Positions 1 through 11,938 of a stretch of DNA of 64,000 nt are shown here, piece after piece; within the stretch, counting starts at the first letter, position 1, and each line of letters opens with the position of its first letter. The translations under genes were made by a program, and so were the position numbers. The notes under the pieces are model-generated. The model was not told the DNA's origin, made no database searches, and saw only the letters and a program-made list of their open reading frames with translations. This stretch comes from Dipteronia dyeriana (taxonomy: Eukaryota; Streptophyta; Magnoliopsida; Sapindales; Sapindaceae), in contig CM065303.1 of NCBI GenBank assembly GCA_032871835.1, forward strand, positions 51,188,597 through 51,252,596, written 5' to 3'.

Positions 1-201
1 TATAAGTGCTTGAAGCAAAAGGAAAACAAATGCTTGTATTTATAGATCCTGAAAAGGTAACACAATGATACACCTATATTTATAGGGCATCATATTTGTC
101 AATGATATTAGATCCAAATGGTTCAAAAATCAAAAGTAAACAACAATAATTACAAAAGACATTAAATGCAGAAGGGAAAAGATAATAAAAAAAAATGATA
201 T

Positions 202-840
202 TTACTGGTAGTTGTGATTGTGGCTCACATCTTCCTCTGGTTTTACATCCAGAAACGATTTCAACGCCCTCTATGGGTCAGGGATATGCTTCCCATCCAA
301 TTTACTTATAAATTGGCAAACAGGGTCTTTTAAAGTCAGATTCCCAAGACTATATTGTGCATGTTCTTTTTGAAATTGTGGTCATAATCGGTCAATTGCC
401 ATTTGCACATATCCACTGGGATGTGCATCAAGAGTCGTTAGGATATTATCCAGTGACTCCCTACGCAAACCATGCCTAATGAATAAATTTTATCTTCCCG
501 ATTATTAGACACCATTCCTAAAGAACGACAACGTGTGTTGCAAGTTGTACGTGCACATTTGTGACAAGTAACCCCTAACTTCTTAGCTCTTCGTTTTTTG
601 CAAGGTTACTTCTTCCAAAACCAGGCATGTAAGATATAAATGAATCAGCAGACTCACCTGCTAGACGTACCTTAGATTTGATCAACCAACGAATTTCAAC
701 AGGGATGTTGTTTATCATCAGTAAGCATAATATTTCAGAACGTGCTTTGTAAATCTTTTTCAGAGCATTTTGGATCAACGATGGAAAATGTTTTCGTAGG
801 TTTGTGGAATTTTTTTCCATGCCTTGTTTTGGGGATCAGT
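202..840 (-). pseudogene. broken coding remnant, family not recognised
   Basis: Read on the minus strand, the first about 85 codons (from near 820) form an open, normally composed protein segment rich in Lys, Leu and Ile. A frame change near 578 then leads into a stretch with the pattern CHKCARTTCNTRC, a possible zinc-binding cluster. A further frame change near 470 leads into a segment containing LTLKDPVCQFISKLDGK, which ends at a stop around 202. Two in-frame stops interrupt the last segment. The amino-acid composition looks like real former coding sequence rather than chance, but I do not recognise the family. It could be a gene fragment carried by a transposon or a decayed host gene. Coding origin is moderately supported; function is unknown. 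Confidence 0.4.
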
Positions 841-1605
841 TATTTGGAAAACTGAATTAAACCGACTGGAATTGTCACGGAGTACCGTTATCCGCCACTT
901 AACCGGGGTTATATAGCAAAACACACCAAGAAAAAACTGAACCTAGAAATTAATCCTGTAAAAATTCAAAACGTAAAAGCGAACAAAAACAAAAATAATA
1001 ATTGCAAACACAAATAAAGTCAAAAGCAAAATGTTTGTTTCCTGTTGGATGTCTAAGTGGGTTTTCAACCATGTTGATGTTGTTGGTGAATGTGAGTGAT
1101 TGTGATCTTCTTATTAATCTACCACTAGATGTTCGAGACCAACATCTCATGCAAATTTAATGAAGGTTCATAGAGGTGAAATACATAAAAATGAAAAAAA
1201 AAATAAAAGAAAAAGTGATAAAAATAACAAGATGCAAAAATTCTAAGGGTGTAAATGTAAATATACACAAGTGTTGGGGTAAAAGTGTAAATAATTATAA
1301 ATATATGGACTAAAGTGAAAATATGATAATTATACGGACTGATATACAAAAATGAAAAATAAGATAACCTATATGCAAATACAAACTAGATCCAAGCTAA
1401 AATGCAAATAAAAAGTTGAAGGGCTAAAAGGTAAAAATGTGATTAATGATTACAAGTGTTTTTTTTTTTTAAGTGGATGAAGTTTATGATTGAGATGATT
1501 GATGCAAAATTGAATACAAAATAAGAACAAAGAAGATAGAAAAAAAAATAGCAAAAAAAATAAAAATAAAAAAGAAATTACTTCTATACAGAAAATACGG
1601 ACTTA

Positions 1606-1625
1606 CCTCTCAGGCAGCGGTACCA
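1606..1625 (-). other. LTR-retrotransposon primer binding site (Tat/Athila-like leader)
   Basis: On the minus strand the sequence reads TGGTACCGCTGCCTGAGAGG, preceded by CAAGTTTT. This is close to the TGGCGCCGTTGCCGGGG site typical of plant Ty3/gypsy Tat/Athila elements. The flank on the high-coordinate side (1630-1800) carries the CCTGTGGTTCGATTCGATC-type end commonly found just before that site. The element would therefore have run leftwards. No coding region follows to the left, so only a remnant is left. A chance match is possible because two positions of the core differ. Confidence 0.45.
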
Positions 1626-1898
1626 AAAACTTGACACGTCCTAAAGAAGTGTTCCTACTCCCAAGTATAAGAGTGTCATAATAATAAATTAACCGGTAAG
1701 ATCGAATCGAACCACAGGGAGGTTGTTCACTTGTCATTGTAGAATTAATTATCTATATTAATTAATAAGCTTGTATAAAAGATGTAAATCAATTAAAATT
1801 AATACTGGGGCTAATGGATCCACTGTTGTTTTTTCGAATATGATCCAATTATTAATATTTAGTCAAGATTAATGGGATGATATTTCACTCCACTGACC

Positions 1899-2193
1899 AC
1901 TCTCTGATAGATGTGGGTAAAAGTACTCACTGTGCTAGACAACATCTGTCTGTTTACAGTGAGTCAAAACTCCACAAAGATTAGAGGGGATAAACCACTC
2001 TCTGATAGATATGGGTAAAAGTACTCATTGTGCTAGACAATATATGTCTGTCTACAGTGAGTCAAAAACTCCACGAAGATCAGAGGGGAGAAATCACTCT
2101 CTGATAGATATGGGTAAAAGTACCCGTTGTGCTAGACAATATCTATCTATCTACAGTGAGTAAAAAACTCCACAAAGATCAGAGGGGAGAAAA
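1899..2193. repeat. three tandem copies of a ~98-bp unit
   Basis: Three head-to-tail copies begin at about 1899, 1997 and 2096. Each starts CACTCTCTGATAGAT and ends with a CCACAAAGATCAGAGGGG-type motif, and they differ from each other by a few substitutions. They lie inside the presumed LTR/leader remnant that ends at the primer binding site near 1606. Tandem repeats of this kind are common in long LTRs and leaders. No coding function is seen. Confidence 0.7.
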
Positions 2194-2499
2194 CATAAAA
2201 ATAATAAACTTACCATAATTGGATCATATTTCCCATACCAACAGTATCACCTTTGACCCCAATTATATAAAATTAGCCAGATATAATTTAACTAGAAAAT
2301 AACTATTTTATTTAAACTGAGAATTTGAGAACAAAAGAGAGAGAATTTCACAAATCTAATATCATATTTGGATTCAGAATATGAAAATTAGGGGGGAGAG
2401 GCCCCATATTTATATAAAATACTGATGAAAATTGACCATCGGATGAATTTAGAATGGAGCGTCAAGATTTCACCACGTCATCAGTGAATAGTGACAGGG

Positions 2500-2700
2500 A
2501 ACAGTAACTAATCCGTGAAGTGAATAGTGAACAGTGAACAGTAACACATCCGTGAAGTGAATAGTGAGCAGTGAACAGTGTACCGGCTTCCAGAATATGA
2601 TTCTCTACAGCCGCGTGTATGGTGCACTCGCAGTTTGGGCCAATAGGAATGTGTCACGTCATCAGGAACAGTGAAAGTCAACTGTGAACAGTGAATAGTT
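2500..2700. repeat. short AGTGAACAGTG-type repeat cluster
   Basis: Multiple degenerate copies of a 7-10 bp motif (GTGAACAGT / GTGAATAGT) occur between 2485 and 2700, some adjacent and some spaced. No open reading frame of interest uses them. This is probably low-complexity sequence within a retrotransposon remnant. Confidence 0.55.
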
Positions 2701-3729
2701 AAAATTACAAAAATACCCTTCATGGCTTTCCTAAGGTTTTTGACGTTCCAAACTTGAAAACGATGTTTGTTCTGCCATCTGACTTCTCCATGATTCTGAA
2801 TCGATCGAATTACCTCTGAAATACAAAGAAAAATATACTGATTACTACACAACACATTTATTTAAGCGAGCGAACGAAATTATGTCTAAATTGGGGAATT
2901 AATCATATTGGAAGTGTAAAATGATGATATTATCCCTTAGTAAACATACACTTTTCAGTGTTAATCACAAACCATTCCTTTCGTTTCTGACAATCTTTTT
3001 TGAAATGTCATTCATTTTTACAGAAATGACATTTCATACCAAAGTCCTTCTTTTGAACCTAAGAAGCATGAGCAGGTTCATTCTTGGAAAATATTTTTTT
3101 CTTGCTTTTCGCAGGCTTCTTCCTTTATGTCCAGATTCTGAGCCTTGAGTTGTAAGGTGAACACTTTGCATTCCTTGAGTCTTAAGCCTTGCCTCTTCTT
3201 TAACAACTATATTGGTTAGTTCATTCACATTCCATTTATCCTTAATGGAGTTATAATGGATTTGGAATGAACTATACTGAGTAGACAAGGAATTTAGAAT
3301 AAACTGAACAAGGAAAGATTCACAAACAGTCATTCCTAAGGTCTTTAACTTTGCAGCTTGGTTCGTCATTTCCAGGATGTGGTTTTGCATCCCACGAACC
3401 CCATCATATTTCATTGTGGTCAATTGGGCCATTAATGTCCTAACAAGGGATTTGTCAGCAGTTTTGAAACGCTCTTCCACAGCCTTAAGGAATTCTTTTA
3501 CGTTATCACTTTTAGGAAGCGATGTCTTAATGTTTCCAGTGATAGTCATTCGTATAAACCCAAGGCAAAGTTTGTTTGACCTTTTCCAAGCATCATAAAA
3601 GGCCATGTCCTCATCATTAGTTTCATCAGTGGGCTTATCGGGCTTTTCATAATCGAGTGCATAATCAACATCCAAAACACCTAAGTGAAATCAGGCATGT
3701 TCACTCCAGTCTGAAGAGTTTAACCTATT

Positions 3730-5645
3730 GGGTGCGTTTGGCACCTGGACGGGACGGGACAGGACAGGACGGGACTGTTGTTCCGTATTGTGTTTGGAAT
3801 ACTTGGGACAGAACTGTTAACTTTACTGTTATACGTTTGGTATGACTGGGATAAGACGGGACAAGAGGTTCAAATGACCAGAATACCCCTATTGTGATTG
3901 AAAATATACTCTTAATTAATAATTTTAAAATATTATTTAAGATGAATGGTTAGAATCAAATTAATAAATTTTTTGATTTTAAATATTTAAGATATTTAAA
4001 AAGTTAAAAATAATGTAATTTAAAAATGTGATATATATATATATATATTATCTCCACCATTCAAATTCGTGATGGATGGTGAAGAATAAATATAATTTAC
4101 CAAAAAAAAACACAATCTCCAAATTAGATTGCCACCATCCATCAAGATCGATGGACGGTGGAAATCCAATATGGGATTGGTCTCCACTAACATCTCTCAA
4201 ATCTGAAGTATACAGATCTCCAACACCAGAAAAATTGAAGTACACAGCAAAACAATTCCATCAAATCTGAGGCTCACAAGTTCATGGCTACTCTAGATCA
4301 AAATCCAACCATTTTTTAACTTAAAAAACTCAAACTTTATCAAACCGATTATTAGAGTCAAACAAATCCAATTCTTTATCAAACATTAAATATTCAAACT
4401 GAAAATGAGATGATGATCGACGAAATTCAGAGGAGGTATCAACTTGTGTTTGGCGAGATGCCATTCAAACTAATTGGGTTTCAATTAAAGGAAAAAATTG
4501 AAACTAAAATGAAAAAAAATTACATCGAAAATTTGACAAATTGAAATTGATTTTTTTTTTTGTTTGACAAAGCATCACAGAAGAGCTGCTTCCTTTCACA
4601 GCCACAACCTCACAAACCCCCACAAGCTTCGCCGCCGACAACGCAATCCCAGCTTCACCATCATCATCGTCAACACCAAACCCACCATTCACAACCACAG
4701 TACCATCAACACCAAACCACCAGCTTCAATCAAACCTAGAACCATCCACCACCGGATTCAATCACATCCGGCCACAACCTCACAAACCCCCACAAACTAA
4801 TTGGGTTTCAATTAAAGCAAAAAATTGAAACTAAAATGAAAAAAATTTACATCGAAAATTTGACAAAATTGAAATTGATTTTTTTTTTGTTTGACAAAGC
4901 ATCACAGAAGAGCTGCTTCCTTTCACGGCCACAACCTCACAAACCCCCACAAGCTTGGCCGCCGACGACGTAATCCCAGCTTCACCATCATCATCGTCAA
5001 CACCACACCCACCATTCACAACCACAATACCATCAACATCAAACCACCAGCTTCAATCAAACATAGAACCATCCACCACTGGATTCAATCACATCCGGCC
5101 ACAACCTCACAAACCCCCACAAGCTTGGCCGCCGATGACACAATCCGAGTTGATTTTGTATTTCGATCGCTGGAATCTAAAACCCTAAATTCAGAACCCT
5201 AATTCGAAATCAAGAAACCTCCAAAATAGAAAGAAGTCGAACGGAGAGGGAGAGAGAGAGAGGAGAGATATACAAGCAGAAGAGACTGAGATCTCTGCTC
5301 CTCGCCTTCGACCAAAGAAGAGAGAATGGAGAGAGAGAGAGAAGCGTGAGAATGGAAGAGAAAATGAACAGAGAGAAGCGTAAGAATGGAAGAGAGAATG
5401 AAGGATTGAGTTTTATTTTATATTTGGTATTTTTGTAATTTTTGCAAGATTTGAGGGCAAAAATGTCTTTTCCAGACTTGTCCCATGCATGGGACAAGTC
5501 TGGCCGAGGGTTTGAGGTGGAACAAGATTTTATGGTTTTTGTCTCACCTTGTCCCGTCCCGTCACACGCTAATAGCGTGCCAAACGTGTAACAAGAGAAA
5601 GTTATCTCGTCCCGTTCTATCCCGTCCCGCGTACCAAACGCACCC
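3730..5645. mobile_element. Harbinger-like TIR element inserted in the copia gag remnant
   Basis: The ends are inverted copies: the left begins GGGTGCGTTTGGCACCTGGA and then a GGGACGGGACAGG run, and the right ends CGTCCCGCGTACCAAACGCACCC-like. A 3-bp ATT direct repeat flanks both ends. The empty-site sequence (GAGTTTAACCTATTAAGGAC) survives as a duplicate at about 5680-5700, which confirms the boundaries. The interior has no transposase: it is an AT-rich left part, a 327-bp tandem duplication and a GA-rich right part. It is best called a non-autonomous Harbinger-type element, based on TIR style and 3-bp target duplication. Confidence 0.65.
4466..5119. repeat. 327-bp tandem duplication
   Basis: Two head-to-tail copies start at 4466 and 4793 with CAAACTAATTGGGTTTCAAT, are about 95% alike, and end in CACAACCTCACAAACCCCCA. 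A partial third copy follows at about 5099-5140. It lies wholly inside the Harbinger-like element. The Pro/His/Thr-rich open frames in it are a by-product of the repeat composition, not evidence of a gene. Confidence 0.75.
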
Positions 5646-5730
5646 ATTAATGACAAGTACAGACAAAGCTTGGGAATGCAGAGTTTAACCTATTAAGGAC
5701 AAGTACAGACAAAGCTTGGGAATGCAATGC
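5645..5730. repeat. tandem duplication of ~47 bp in the gag remnant
   Basis: The segment TTAAKGACAAGTACAGACAAAGCTTGGGAATGCA occurs twice, at about 5648 and 5694. The copy without the insertion preserves the pre-insertion target sequence of the adjacent TIR element. Translated on the minus strand it falls in the extreme N-terminal part of the copia gag. Confidence 0.6.
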
Positions 5731-5749
5731 AACAGGAATAGATGCTGCA

Positions 5750-7490
5750 GTAAAATAAATGCTCACTACGTTATTTAATGCTTTGAACACATATTAAATC
5801 ATTATATATGATGAACTAAATGGCATCATTTTGATATATCCTTTGGGTCGATATCACAATATACAAAGTGTTCACTCATAATTGAAATTTCATTAGTAAT
5901 AGGATTTATTAATCATGCAACGTAATATTAGATATGTATACTACCTTTGGGTATCCATTCCCATTCTAATTCATAATACACATTAAATTATCCTATTTCA
6001 ATTTCTTAAATTTTGGTAATAATTAACCTTTGGGCCAACTATTATTTACTTTAAAAAGAACTTGCAATATAGTTCCAATTTCATTAATACATTGATATTT
6101 ATAATTTTTCTATCTTGTTTTGGGCTACTTTGGTAACTTACCAATATCTTTACAAAAAAATATAAATATCAACAATTTCAATTGACATTATTTACTATCA
6201 ATCATACAGTGATATATTAATCAATAAAATAATAGGACTCTTTATTAATATAAATTTATATATGGAGCATCATAATTGTTAACAGAGTCATAATTAATTA
6301 TGTTTTCATTTATTAAATATTACATAATGAATTAAGTTGCTGAAAATCATATGTATATATAAGTATAAATATACATAATCATGCTTTTCAATAATAAACT
6401 ACAAGCTTTAAATATTATAACATATATTTAATAAAAACATCATCAAGAACTTAAATGTCAACTTTATGAATATCAAATTACTAACTGTGTACTTTAATAT
6501 CCGTATATTTTAATTGCAGTAAAAACAATCAATGTCAAATTGTTAATTGCATACTTTAATACGAATATGTATTAATGCAATAAACAAAAACAATTCATCA
6601 TTTTATTTTATGTTTACTTAATGTCAAATAGATAAGGATAGAAACAATACGTCATCCAATCCTAAGCTCTGGTACCATATATACGCAATTATACATCTTA
6701 AGTAAATTCATGTAAATGAAAGATCTAGAATCACATATTGTTTCGCATATAAAATAATCACGTTAATTTTATAAGATAATAACTTATCTTGATCTATGAC
6801 AGAAGACATCTTGACAACAATCGTTTCTCTCCTCCTTAACCTTTATATTTTAAACTTTAAACTTTTATGTGTTGTTATGTGTATCAGAACTAATAGGAAT
6901 TCTGATTTATATAAAGGTTGGAGAAAGGACGAGTTCTCATATTTAGTTTAAAGCAACAATTAATTCCTATAAAATTAATGTTATATTGGGAAACAGTTTC
7001 TCAAACCAATACATCTACACGTGCATAATTTGAATATTTAATTCTTCATTAATTCAAGACTTCATTAATTTAAGAATTAATTTGATATCTTACTTATCCC
7101 ACATTAACTTAACATTAAAACCATTAGTTATGAGGACCATAATTCCTATCATTTTTTATTCTATATGTAAAAGAGCAAACATCGGGATGTATTGTGTTTT
7201 TCGCTCTAAAAGAAATTATTAATTTATGGAATATTAATTTATAAAGTTTATATTATAGCAACAGAAATAATTCAACTCGAGTCATCACTTTTAAGTTTTG
7301 TCTAATAAGAAAAAAAATCATATTATTGTGTTCGAGAACGTTATAAAATCACAAATATGATAATAAACAAAGACCGGCCAATTAGAGTGTAACACTCTTT
7401 TTATATGGACTTTTAAAGATAATACTAGTTTAATAAGTTAAGTTTAAATGACACCAAAAGATAAAAAGAGAGAAAATAAAAAATAGTTAT
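5750..7490. other. AT-rich intergenic sequence with a possible copia primer binding site
   Basis: No gene is recognised. The only landmark is at 6661-6677, which on the minus strand reads TGGTACCAGAGCTTAGG, resembling the initiator-tRNA-Met primer binding site (TGGTATCAGAGC) of copia elements. It has the right orientation to belong to the gag remnant that starts near 5745, although the spacing of about 900 bp is long. Sequence at 6455-6600 contains a local imperfect duplication. The rest is unremarkable AT-rich DNA. Confidence 0.35.
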
Positions 7491-8370
7491 GGGAAATATT
7501 AAACTTTTGTTTGTAACCACTTTCGAAATTTTATTTGTTAATAGCAACTTTTTTAAAAAAAATTCAGTGCATGTCCATAAATTACAAAAATACCTCTGGA
7601 TTTGATTTTTTCTTTAAAACTGAACGCAAACTTGAAATCATGACTAAAATCTGGAACCAAACTTGAAATCACGAGTAGAAATTTGAAACTTGAAACTTGA
7701 AACTTGAAATCTTGTCTAAAAACATGAAATTTTGAAACTTGAAATCTTACTTAAATTGAAATGTTGAAACTTGAAATGTTCTGGGTTTTTAAGTTTTTCG
7801 TTTTCAAATTTTGAAACTTGAATCGTGTCTAAATTGAAATGTTGAAACTTGAAATCTTGACTAAATTGAAATGTTGAAACTTGAAATGTTCTGGGTTTTA
7901 GGTATTTTGCTTTCTTCTATTTTTTTCGACAGATCTACTCACCGGCGAAGGGGGAGCTCGACGGCGTTGCTGGATGGTTGTGAAGCCCAAGCGACGGCAC
8001 TCCGGCAAGCCGTCAACGACGTGTGAGAGAGAAAGGAAAGGAGAGAGAAAGAGAGAGAGAGAAAAGAGAGAGAGAGTTGTGGGGAGAGAGAAAGAGAGGT
8101 TCAGTAAGTAAGAGAGGCTGACGACGGTTTGTCGGCCTTCGCATGGACGCCGGCGACGGTTCACCGGCACACCGCCGATAAGAAAGAGATCGGGGGAGAG
8201 AGAGAAAAAATAAAAGAGAAAAGAGAGAGAAAGTGTTTGGGGATGATTTTTATATGAGGGTATTCAAGTAATTTCTAAAAAAATGGCTATTAACGAATAA
8301 ATTTTCGTATGTGGTTAAAAATAAAATTTTCATAATAGTTGTGGTTATTTTTAACAATTTTCACAGATAA
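7490..8370. mobile_element. probable non-autonomous TIR element with GAAACTTGAAAT repeats
   Basis: The two ends are imperfect inverted copies of each other: on the left a segment with TTGTAACCACTTTCGAAATT and TTGTTAATAGCAA, on the right the complement of GTTAATAGCCATTTTTTTAG and AACCACATACGAAAATT. Inside, 7620-7905 is a run of degenerate GAAACTTGAAATCTTG repeats, and 7930-8230 is GA-rich with a GC-richer core. No transposase is seen. The long, diffuse TIR suggests a MULE-type non-autonomous element, but target duplications could not be fixed. Confidence 0.4.
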
Positions 8371-8779
8371 AAATATCTCGGTCTCCTTCTTTTATTATGT
8401 TGTTGCTATTTTTTGGTTTTCTTTTTCTTTTTCAAAACCCTCTTAACGAACCTCCAATTGATGAAGAAGATGAACAATTTATGTTGAAAATGTTCATTTG
8501 TCCAATAAATCTCGGGAATAGTAAATATACCTAATAAATATCGGAAATTACAAAATAAGTTTTGAAATTTACAAAATAAGTCTAAAAAGTACAACTAAAT
8601 CTCGAAAATACTGAAATAAGTCTCGAAAACACCAAAATAAGTCTCGGGAAAAATGTGTGAGACCTATTTTTATGAGTGTGTTTTAAGGGTATTTTTATCA
8701 GATTCACACTTTCGGTACTATTAAAACTTAAGTTATTAAGTTGGGAATAGTCTTAAAACTAATTTTGTAAAGAGTGCTA

Positions 8780-8986
8780 TTAAGTTTTCGAGCCCTAAGG
8801 ATTATTGTGCACCTCCCTTCTGGTAGTCAGGGGTTCGAATCCCACCATTAGTATTTTTGAAGCATATGTGGGGAGTTTTCTTCCTGTTTTAAGAGTAGAT
8901 ATTCGGACCGTACATGATTGTCTGGTCTTTTAGGTCCCGACAGTCATATTGTAATAGTTGTAATACTTTAAAAAAAAAAAAAAAAA
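8780..8986 (+). mobile_element. tRNA-derived SINE
   Basis: A pol III B box, GGTTCGAATCC, is at 8832-8842, preceded by tRNA-like sequence (GTGCACCTCCCTTCTGGTAG). A body of about 125 bp ends in TTGTAATACTTT and a 17-A tail at 8970-8986. This order of tRNA-like head with B box, body and poly(A) is the plant SINE plan. The A box is weak and target duplications were not identified. The left boundary is approximate. Confidence 0.6.
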
Positions 8987-9433
8987 CTAGAAAACCCAAA
9001 ACATTAAGAGAAAAAATAAATTAAATTAGACATGGAAACGTGAATATAGTTGTAAAATGTAATTGATCTCTGACAAAGTATTAATGTATATATATTTAAA
9101 AAAAACCCTTTTGACTAAATAATTTGGTTTAAAGAACAATTACCATAATATAAAAATAAACAAGTGATGTCTCATGTCCTCAATCGATGGAAGACAACCT
9201 CAGATCAAAGGCTGCACTTTTTTCCTTTCTAACTAGCAAGACAGATTATTAATATTGCACCCGCGGCCGCACCCCTAGCTAATTAATTGTAGATGTCAAT
9301 TATTTGGTAACAAGCCCATAAAAATCCGACTAATATAAAACTCAAAATAAAAGGAAAACAATTAAGATTAAAAATATATATCATTAACTGTTAATAGAAA
9401 GGAAGAGAAGATAATGTTACAATCTGCTATCTG

Positions 9434-9871
9434 CTATAGTATAGCTAAGATCCCTTTTGTAATCTCCAGAATTTGAAAAGAAAACATAGCAGTAGATGTT
9501 GGCACACTCAAAAGAACCAAAGCCAACATCCCCAAAGCCAAACTTGGCCTAGTATTCATCAAACATGATTGCAAAACCCCCATCACTTCACATATTATCG
9601 AGTCATAGCTTGTATAGTACCGTTTCTCCCATTCCATCCACTCAGCGGGAGGCTCATAGTTCCTTTCGACCATCTTCATCTCGTGGATTCTTTTTCGGAG
9701 CACGATCATGTTCTCATCCACAACCCGTCCTGGATAGTCCCGGTCACGTGTCGCCAAAACTTTAGCCTTCGATACCCTTTTCCGACCATTGAGATTCGTT
9801 TTTGAGCGTTCGTTCAGGGATCCACAAGAATAATGTAAAGATGAAGTTAGAGAAATTGATGATGAGGACAT
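9434..9871 (-). CDS. small plant protein, predicted plastid, one hydrophobic C-terminal segment
   Basis: A single open frame of 145 codons has no intron. The first about 40 residues are rich in Ser/Thr/Arg/Lys and poor in acids (MSSSSISLTSSLHYS), as in a chloroplast transit peptide. A highly charged middle follows with MKMVERNYEPPAEWMEWEKR at about residues 66-85. The C-terminal third is hydrophobic (about residues 108-130, LALGMLALVLLSVPT), which predicts one membrane segment. The middle-plus-hydrophobic arrangement looks like a conserved family of small plant proteins of unknown function that I cannot name with certainty. The first ATG is favoured because a TATA element lies about 80 bp upstream. 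No stop or frameshift disturbs it, so it is probably a live gene. Confidence 0.75.
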   Translation of the reverse strand: MSSSSISLTSSLHYSCGSLNERSKTNLNGRKRVSKAKVLATRDRDYPGRVVDENMIVLRKRIHEMKMVERNYEPPAEWMEWEKRYYTSYDSIICEVMGVLQSCLMNTRPSLALGMLALVLLSVPTSTAMFSFQILEITKGILAIL

Positions 9872-9948
9872 TGCTGAATTGGGGTTTGGTGAATTTTAGA
9901 GATCTAGTATTGTTTTGAATTTGAATGTGTTGGGGAAATGGTGTGACA

Positions 9949-9960
9949 TATAATATTTAT
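9949..9960 (-). promoter_or_regulatory. TATA box of the 9,434-9,871 gene
   Basis: The minus strand reads TATAAATATTAT, with the start codon at 9871 about 80 bp downstream. This predicts a transcription start near 9920 and a 5' leader of about 50 nt. Flanking CACACCATTTCC-like and polypurine stretches are not recognisably known elements. Confidence 0.5.
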
Positions 9961-10198
9961 AGGATTCCTTGTCAGATTTAAAAAATATTATATATGGGGG
10001 TGGGATGTGATTAAGAGATATCTTAAGTCTTAAGCAACAAGACAAGTGACTAAACCGTGTGTTAAGGGACAGCTGCAGGTGATTAGCGCTTAACTATTCG
10101 GTGGATTTGGCGACAAAATGGTGACACCTGTCTCATTCTCATGCCGACGTATGGCACAAGCATTAAAGGGGTTTGTTTTTTTTATATATTTTTTTTTT

Positions 10199-10380
10199 GA
10201 ATAACGCTAGTATCACACCATCTAGAGTCGCAGCTCTTTTAACGTGTCAATTGGTAAGTAGATAAACATTAATAATGATTTATCTCAAATATTTATACAT
10301 TCATTCATCAATTAATACATCAACTGACACATATGTTGTGATGGAAGAATTGTAATTCTAAATGTGATATCTAGTATTAC
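10199..10380. mobile_element. short palindromic MITE, family also present at 60.5 kb
   Basis: The left end GAATAACGCTAGTATCACACC and the right end GTGATATCTAGTATTAC are inverted relatives. The interior contains CAATTGGTAAGTAGATA and its partial complement CATCAATTAATACATCAACTGACACA. The same ends and interior occur at 60525-60726, so the two define one MITE family of about 0.2 kb. It has no coding capacity. Confidence 0.6.
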
Positions 10381-10389
10381 TTTTTATTT

Positions 10390-11930
10390 TTAAATCGAGG
10401 ATGCTAAAATGGGAAGACATTAAATGTTTTTTTTGTTATTGATTTTTTATTACAATATGAATGAAATGACGATAAGTTTTTATCACCCACAATCAATGAT
10501 ATTTATGTCATTGGGATCTTTAAAATTTTAGGAAGAAAGCGCTCATATAAATTGAAAAACTATTTTTTGGGCCTAGAAATATGACATAAGATTGATCGTG
10601 TTCTTGTTTCACGTGAATCATTTGATTTGTATATCAAAGCCCATCTTACTTATGACATGAAAGATTAGAAAAATTAGGCACAACCTAAAATTCATGAGGT
10701 AGAGCACAACTACAACCAATAATCTCAACGGTTTATTTGTGATGGTCGAACTAACTGCATCTTTTGATCGATTCTCAACTGATTCCATTGAATGGCCTTT
10801 AACTGAAGAATATTTTTTTTAAGATGCATGCATACATGGAGATCGAGATAATAACGAGGGAAGACATGTATAATAATGGGTTTCTTCTCCTTGAGAAGCG
10901 GCCATTTGGGGTGGCTTGACTTTTGATTTGGACGGCGATTTTTTTAATTCTAACTTCTATGTCCATTGTATCCTCCATGTTCATGATTCATGATCATACA
11001 CTTTTTCAAGGTTTTATACATAATTTATTCAAATAATTTGAGTTTGGAAGGTCTGGAGCGGCTCAACAGATTTTGAGACCATAAGGGAGAAGAAAAATAG
11101 ATCCTAATTAATAATATAATTGATTAGAAATATTATATTAAATTCAAAAAATTACAATCGAAAACAGTTTAAAAAACAATTGAACACAAGTTGTAATTTT
11201 TAAAAGATAAACAAATTATAGAAAAAGATAAAAACAATTATACTTGAATTGTTATAGATAAATGTGAATGATTTGGTTTTTTTTTTTAGATAATTTTTAA
11301 AAAATAAAATATTACGGGTGAGAAGTTTAAGAGTTTTTTATTTATTTATAATTGTTACAATACCTAAGAGGTGGATACTCAATAATCATTTATATCGGTT
11401 ACTTGTTAAATAAATAATTATTAATATTATTAATTTATTCTTATTTTTTAGATACATTTCCCTATAACTATTAACTAAACAATAATAATTATTATTATCA
11501 GTAATTTTATTATTTTTTTAATAATATCTTCAAATTCTATAATTAAATGAGACTCCCTAATAATAAGAGACTCTTCAATATAGTTTTATCAGTCATTTTA
11601 TTATTTTTTTAATAATATCTTCAAAATCTATAATTAAACGAGACTGCCTAATCTTTTATCCTTTTTGAGGCACTAAACCAATGCCTTGTTGGCTTATACC
11701 AAGAGCCGGTACTGTATACGGTAAGGAGCAAGTCTTCTCACGTTGTGTTGGCTTGCAGTAGTTTACTACTTGGCTATGTAAAGATAAAAATATATGTGAA
11801 TTCTACTATTTTGTTTCTGCAGACAGTAAGAGTGCGTTGTAGTTAAAAGCCTTCTTTGTAGTTCTGTCTATATTTTGAAAATCATATATTAAAGTACTTG
11901 TTCTACCATAAATTCAGATTTTTTGTGGGA
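10390..11930. other. intergenic AT-rich sequence, nothing recognised
   Basis: No coding region, RNA gene or element end could be supported. Small local duplications occur: AATTTTATTATTTTTTTAAT with ATATCTTCAAA is present twice, at about 11500 and 11590. The open frame near 10799-10984 has no protein-like features. Confidence 0.4.
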
Positions 11931-11938
11931 ACTAGAGG

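Larger units (their letters stand above)
2960..5745 (-). pseudogene. Ty1-copia gag remnant (UBN2 domain), split by an insertion
   Basis: The minus strand from 3675 to 3034 encodes an open segment of about 210 codons with typical copia Gag (UBN2) features: an early DAWKRSNK stretch, a central SLVRTLMAQLTTMKYDG and a later LVQFILNSLSTQYSSF. Gag forms the retrotransposon's particle. Further left, in another frame (about 3040-2970), CHFC and HFKKDC are the halves of a CCHC zinc knuckle with a stop codon inside. The N-terminal part lies right of 3690, containing SSDW and LGVLDVDY with one stop. It continues beyond 5645 because an element at 3730-5645 is inserted in it. Protease, integrase and RT regions are not present. 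Frameshifts and stops make it a dead fragment. Confidence 0.7.

Noticed and set aside
4564..5202. Pro/His/Thr-rich open frames on the plus strand and their shadows on the minus strand
   Set aside because: They follow the 327-bp tandem duplication in a TIR element; the composition is repetitive and start/stop positions repeat with the unit.
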